Below, in pieces: positions 6,891-8,060 of a stretch of DNA of 8,060 nt. This DNA is from Deltaproteobacteria bacterium (lineage in GTDB: Bacteria; Bdellovibrionota; FAC87; UBA2466), in assembly GCA_013205415.1 (NCBI GenBank), contig JABMMY010000395.1, positions 1 to 8,060 of the forward strand, given 5' to 3'. Below the pieces are notes generated by a model. It saw only the letters and a program-made list of their open reading frames with translations, was not told the origin of the DNA and ran no database searches. The stretch's first letter is position 1, and every line of letters starts with the position of its first letter. The position numbers and the translations under genes were made by a program.

Positions 6891-6918
6891 TTGATTCCTA
6901 GCCAGATACTTATAAAAT
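6891..6918 (+). promoter_or_regulatory. Candidate promoter for the HAD-UbiA gene
   Basis: TTGATT (6891-6896, 4 of 6) and TAAAAT (6913-6918, 5 of 6) are separated by 16 bases. A second possible -35, TTGATA (6885-6890), lies 20 bases from TATAAA at 6911. Transcription would start near 6925, giving a leader of about 50 bases before ATG 6978. A promoter is expected here because the previous operon appears to terminate at 6886. Confidence 0.45.
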
Positions 6919-6939
6919 AGAGAGAGCAGCTATTTTATA
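6911..6939 (+). repeat. Perfect 10-bp inverted repeat overlapping the candidate -10 box
   Basis: TATAAAATAG (6911-6920) and CTATTTTATA (6930-6939) are exact reverse complements around a 9-base spacer, AGAGAGCAG. The left arm contains the candidate -10 hexamer and the transcription start would fall in the spacer. A dimeric repressor site is one reading; a weak AT-rich hairpin in the DNA or leader RNA is another. The repeat itself is certain, its role is not. Confidence 0.55.
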
Positions 6940-6977
6940 TCCTTATTACTAAATCAACTTTTAATCCTGGAATTTTA

Positions 6978-8060
6978 ATGCTCAGCGCTCTTAACAATAA
7001 AGAGACTCAATTACTTTATGTAGTCGATCTTGATGATTCGCTACTAGCCACCGATCTCCTTTTTGAAAGGGTGCGAAGTCTCTTTGTAAAGGCTCCTCTT
7101 GCTCTCCTACTTATCCCTTTTATGATCCTTCGTGGGAAACTTGGGTTCAAGAGATGGTTACAAAAAAAGGTTGAGTTGGATGTTGCAAACTTGCCCTACC
7201 GAAGGGAGATCCTTCAGGCTGTAATACTTGCGAAACAACGCGGAGAAAAAACTATTTTACTCTCTGCATCCCTACAGGAGGATGTGAAGGCAATTGCAGT
7301 ATTTTTAAAAGCTTTTGATGAGGCCATCGGAAGTGACTCGGTAAATTTAAAAGGTCAGAAAAAAATAGATCTATTAAAGGAAAAATATCCATCGGCAATT
7401 CTCACCTATACCGGTGATTGCGTAGAGGATCTTAAAATTTGGTCATCCTGTGCAAAAATTATAGCTATAAATCCTTCACACTATCTAAGATCTAAAATAG
7501 AGCTTCTAGGTAAACCGTCGGAACTTATTTACGATAATAAAAATCAATTTTCTTTAGTAGTAAAGCAACTCCGGATTTACCAGTGGGTAAAAAATTTATT
7601 GGTGTTTCTACCGGTATTTGCTGCACATCACTTTTTTGAGATCTCGACTTGGGTTCATTCTTTGCGTGCCTTTTTTGCCTTTTCATTTCTTGCCTCTGGG
7701 GTTTATGTTTTTAATGATATTTGTGATTTAGAAAATGATCGCAAACAGAGGTCAAAAAAAAATCGCCCTTTGGCCTCGGGCCGGCTTTCGGTAAAAACGG
7801 GGTTATTATTAATTCCCACCTGCCTGGCCCTCTCCATGATTTCCTGTTACGGAGCCCCCTGGAAATTATTTGCCGTCCTTGGGTGTTATTTATTAATGAA
7901 TGTGGCCTATTCCTTTTGGATTAAAGAATGGCTGGCTTTAGATGTGGTGTTTCTTGCCATCTTTTATACATTACGCATTATTGCAGGAGGAGTCGCATCT
8001 GAAACAGTCGTTTCAGAATGGCTATTAAGCTTTTCAGTTTTTTTCTTTTTTGGTCTTGCG
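6978..8060 (+). CDS. HAD-phosphatase-like domain fused to UbiA-type prenyltransferase (3' end cut off)
   Basis: The first 361 codons of a gene open to the right edge. Residues about 12-170 form a HAD domain: motif I VVDLDDSL with Asp17 and Asp19, motif II LLSAS (94-98), a lysine in LKGQKKIDLLKE (124-134), and motif IV TGDCVEDLKIW with Asp147 and Asp151. These look intact for phosphatase chemistry. From about 195 onward it is a multi-spanning UbiA-superfamily domain, beginning with QLRIYQWVKNLLVFLPVFAA (197-216). The first Asp-rich prenyl-diphosphate/Mg motif is NDICDLENDR (246-255), followed by NRPLASGRLS, and later AYSFWIKEWLALDVV and LRIIAGGVA (332-340). This arrangement is most like decaprenyl-phosphate phosphoribosyltransferase rather than quinone-type UbiA. 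I infer transfer of a sugar phosphate to, or from, a polyprenyl phosphate at the inner membrane, possibly with dephosphorylation by the HAD domain. GGA lies 6 bases before ATG 6978. The second Asp-rich motif lies beyond the window. Confidence 0.85.
   Translation, partial: MLSALNNKETQLLYVVDLDDSLLATDLLFERVRSLFVKAPLALLLIPFMILRGKLGFKRWLQKKVELDVANLPYRREILQAVILAKQRGEKTILLSASLQEDVKAIAVFLKAFDEAIGSDSVNLKGQKKIDLLKEKYPSAILTYTGDCVEDLKIWSSCAKIIAINPSHYLRSKIELLGKPSELIYDNKNQFSLVVKQLRIYQWVKNLLVFLPVFAAHHFFEISTWVHSLRAFFAFSFLASGVYVFNDICDLENDRKQRSKKNRPLASGRLSVKTGLLLIPTCLALSMISCYGAPWKLFAVLGCYLLMNVAYSFWIKEWLALDVVFLAIFYTLRIIAGGVASETVVSEWLLSFSVFFFFGLA

Noticed and set aside
1..8060. CRISPR array, tRNA/rRNA genes, insertion sequences, toxin-antitoxin or phage-defence genes
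   Set aside because: I looked for spaced direct repeats, structured RNA genes and transposase or defence motifs on both strands and saw none; all long frames are metabolic or envelope genes.

Overview
This window comes from an AT-rich Gram-negative bacterium. The Gram-negative call rests on an outer-membrane TolC-type channel with a signal peptide. Genes are tightly packed, with start/stop overlaps and only about 100-130 bases in the two true intergenic gaps. The gene set is compatible with a Bdellovibrio-like or other delta-type proteobacterial lineage, but nothing here proves the taxon. I see no tRNA, rRNA, CRISPR array, insertion sequence, integrase or phage gene.

Left part (1-3177): the possible lysine-rich tail of a rightward gene (2-85) converges on a leftward TolC-family outer-membrane efflux gene (93-1481). 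Head-to-head with it is a rightward gene (about 1486-3177) whose first half is a ChaN/DUF399-like domain and whose last 230 or so residues I do not recognise. The two start codons are only 4 bases apart, so each gene's ribosome-binding site and probable promoter lie inside the other gene's coding sequence.

Centre (3242-6886): a three-gene operon encodes a biotin-dependent acyl-CoA carboxylase, most like propionyl-CoA carboxylase. It has the carboxyltransferase beta subunit (3280-4830), the biotin carboxylase (4827-6332, GTGA overlap) and a small biotin carrier protein with an N-terminal BT-like segment (6332-6844, TAATG overlap). The biotin carboxylase uses ATP and bicarbonate to carboxylate biotin on the carrier lysine, and the carboxyltransferase passes CO2 to the acyl-CoA. 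The last two genes look like a propionyl-CoA carboxylase alpha chain cut in two. A TTGACA box precedes the operon, placed so that the first mRNA would be nearly leaderless. A hairpin plus T-run after the carrier gene looks like an intrinsic terminator.

Right part (6885-8060): after the terminator come a likely promoter with a perfect 10-bp dyad over its -10 box, and then the first 361 codons of a gene cut by the window edge. It encodes an N-terminal HAD phosphatase-like domain fused to a UbiA-type membrane prenyltransferase resembling decaprenyl-phosphate phosphoribosyltransferase.

I find no clearly new multi-gene system. The items most worth following are the extended ChaN-like protein without a visible lipobox, the overlapping divergent starts, the split carboxylase alpha chain, the leaderless-type operon start and the HAD-UbiA fusion.
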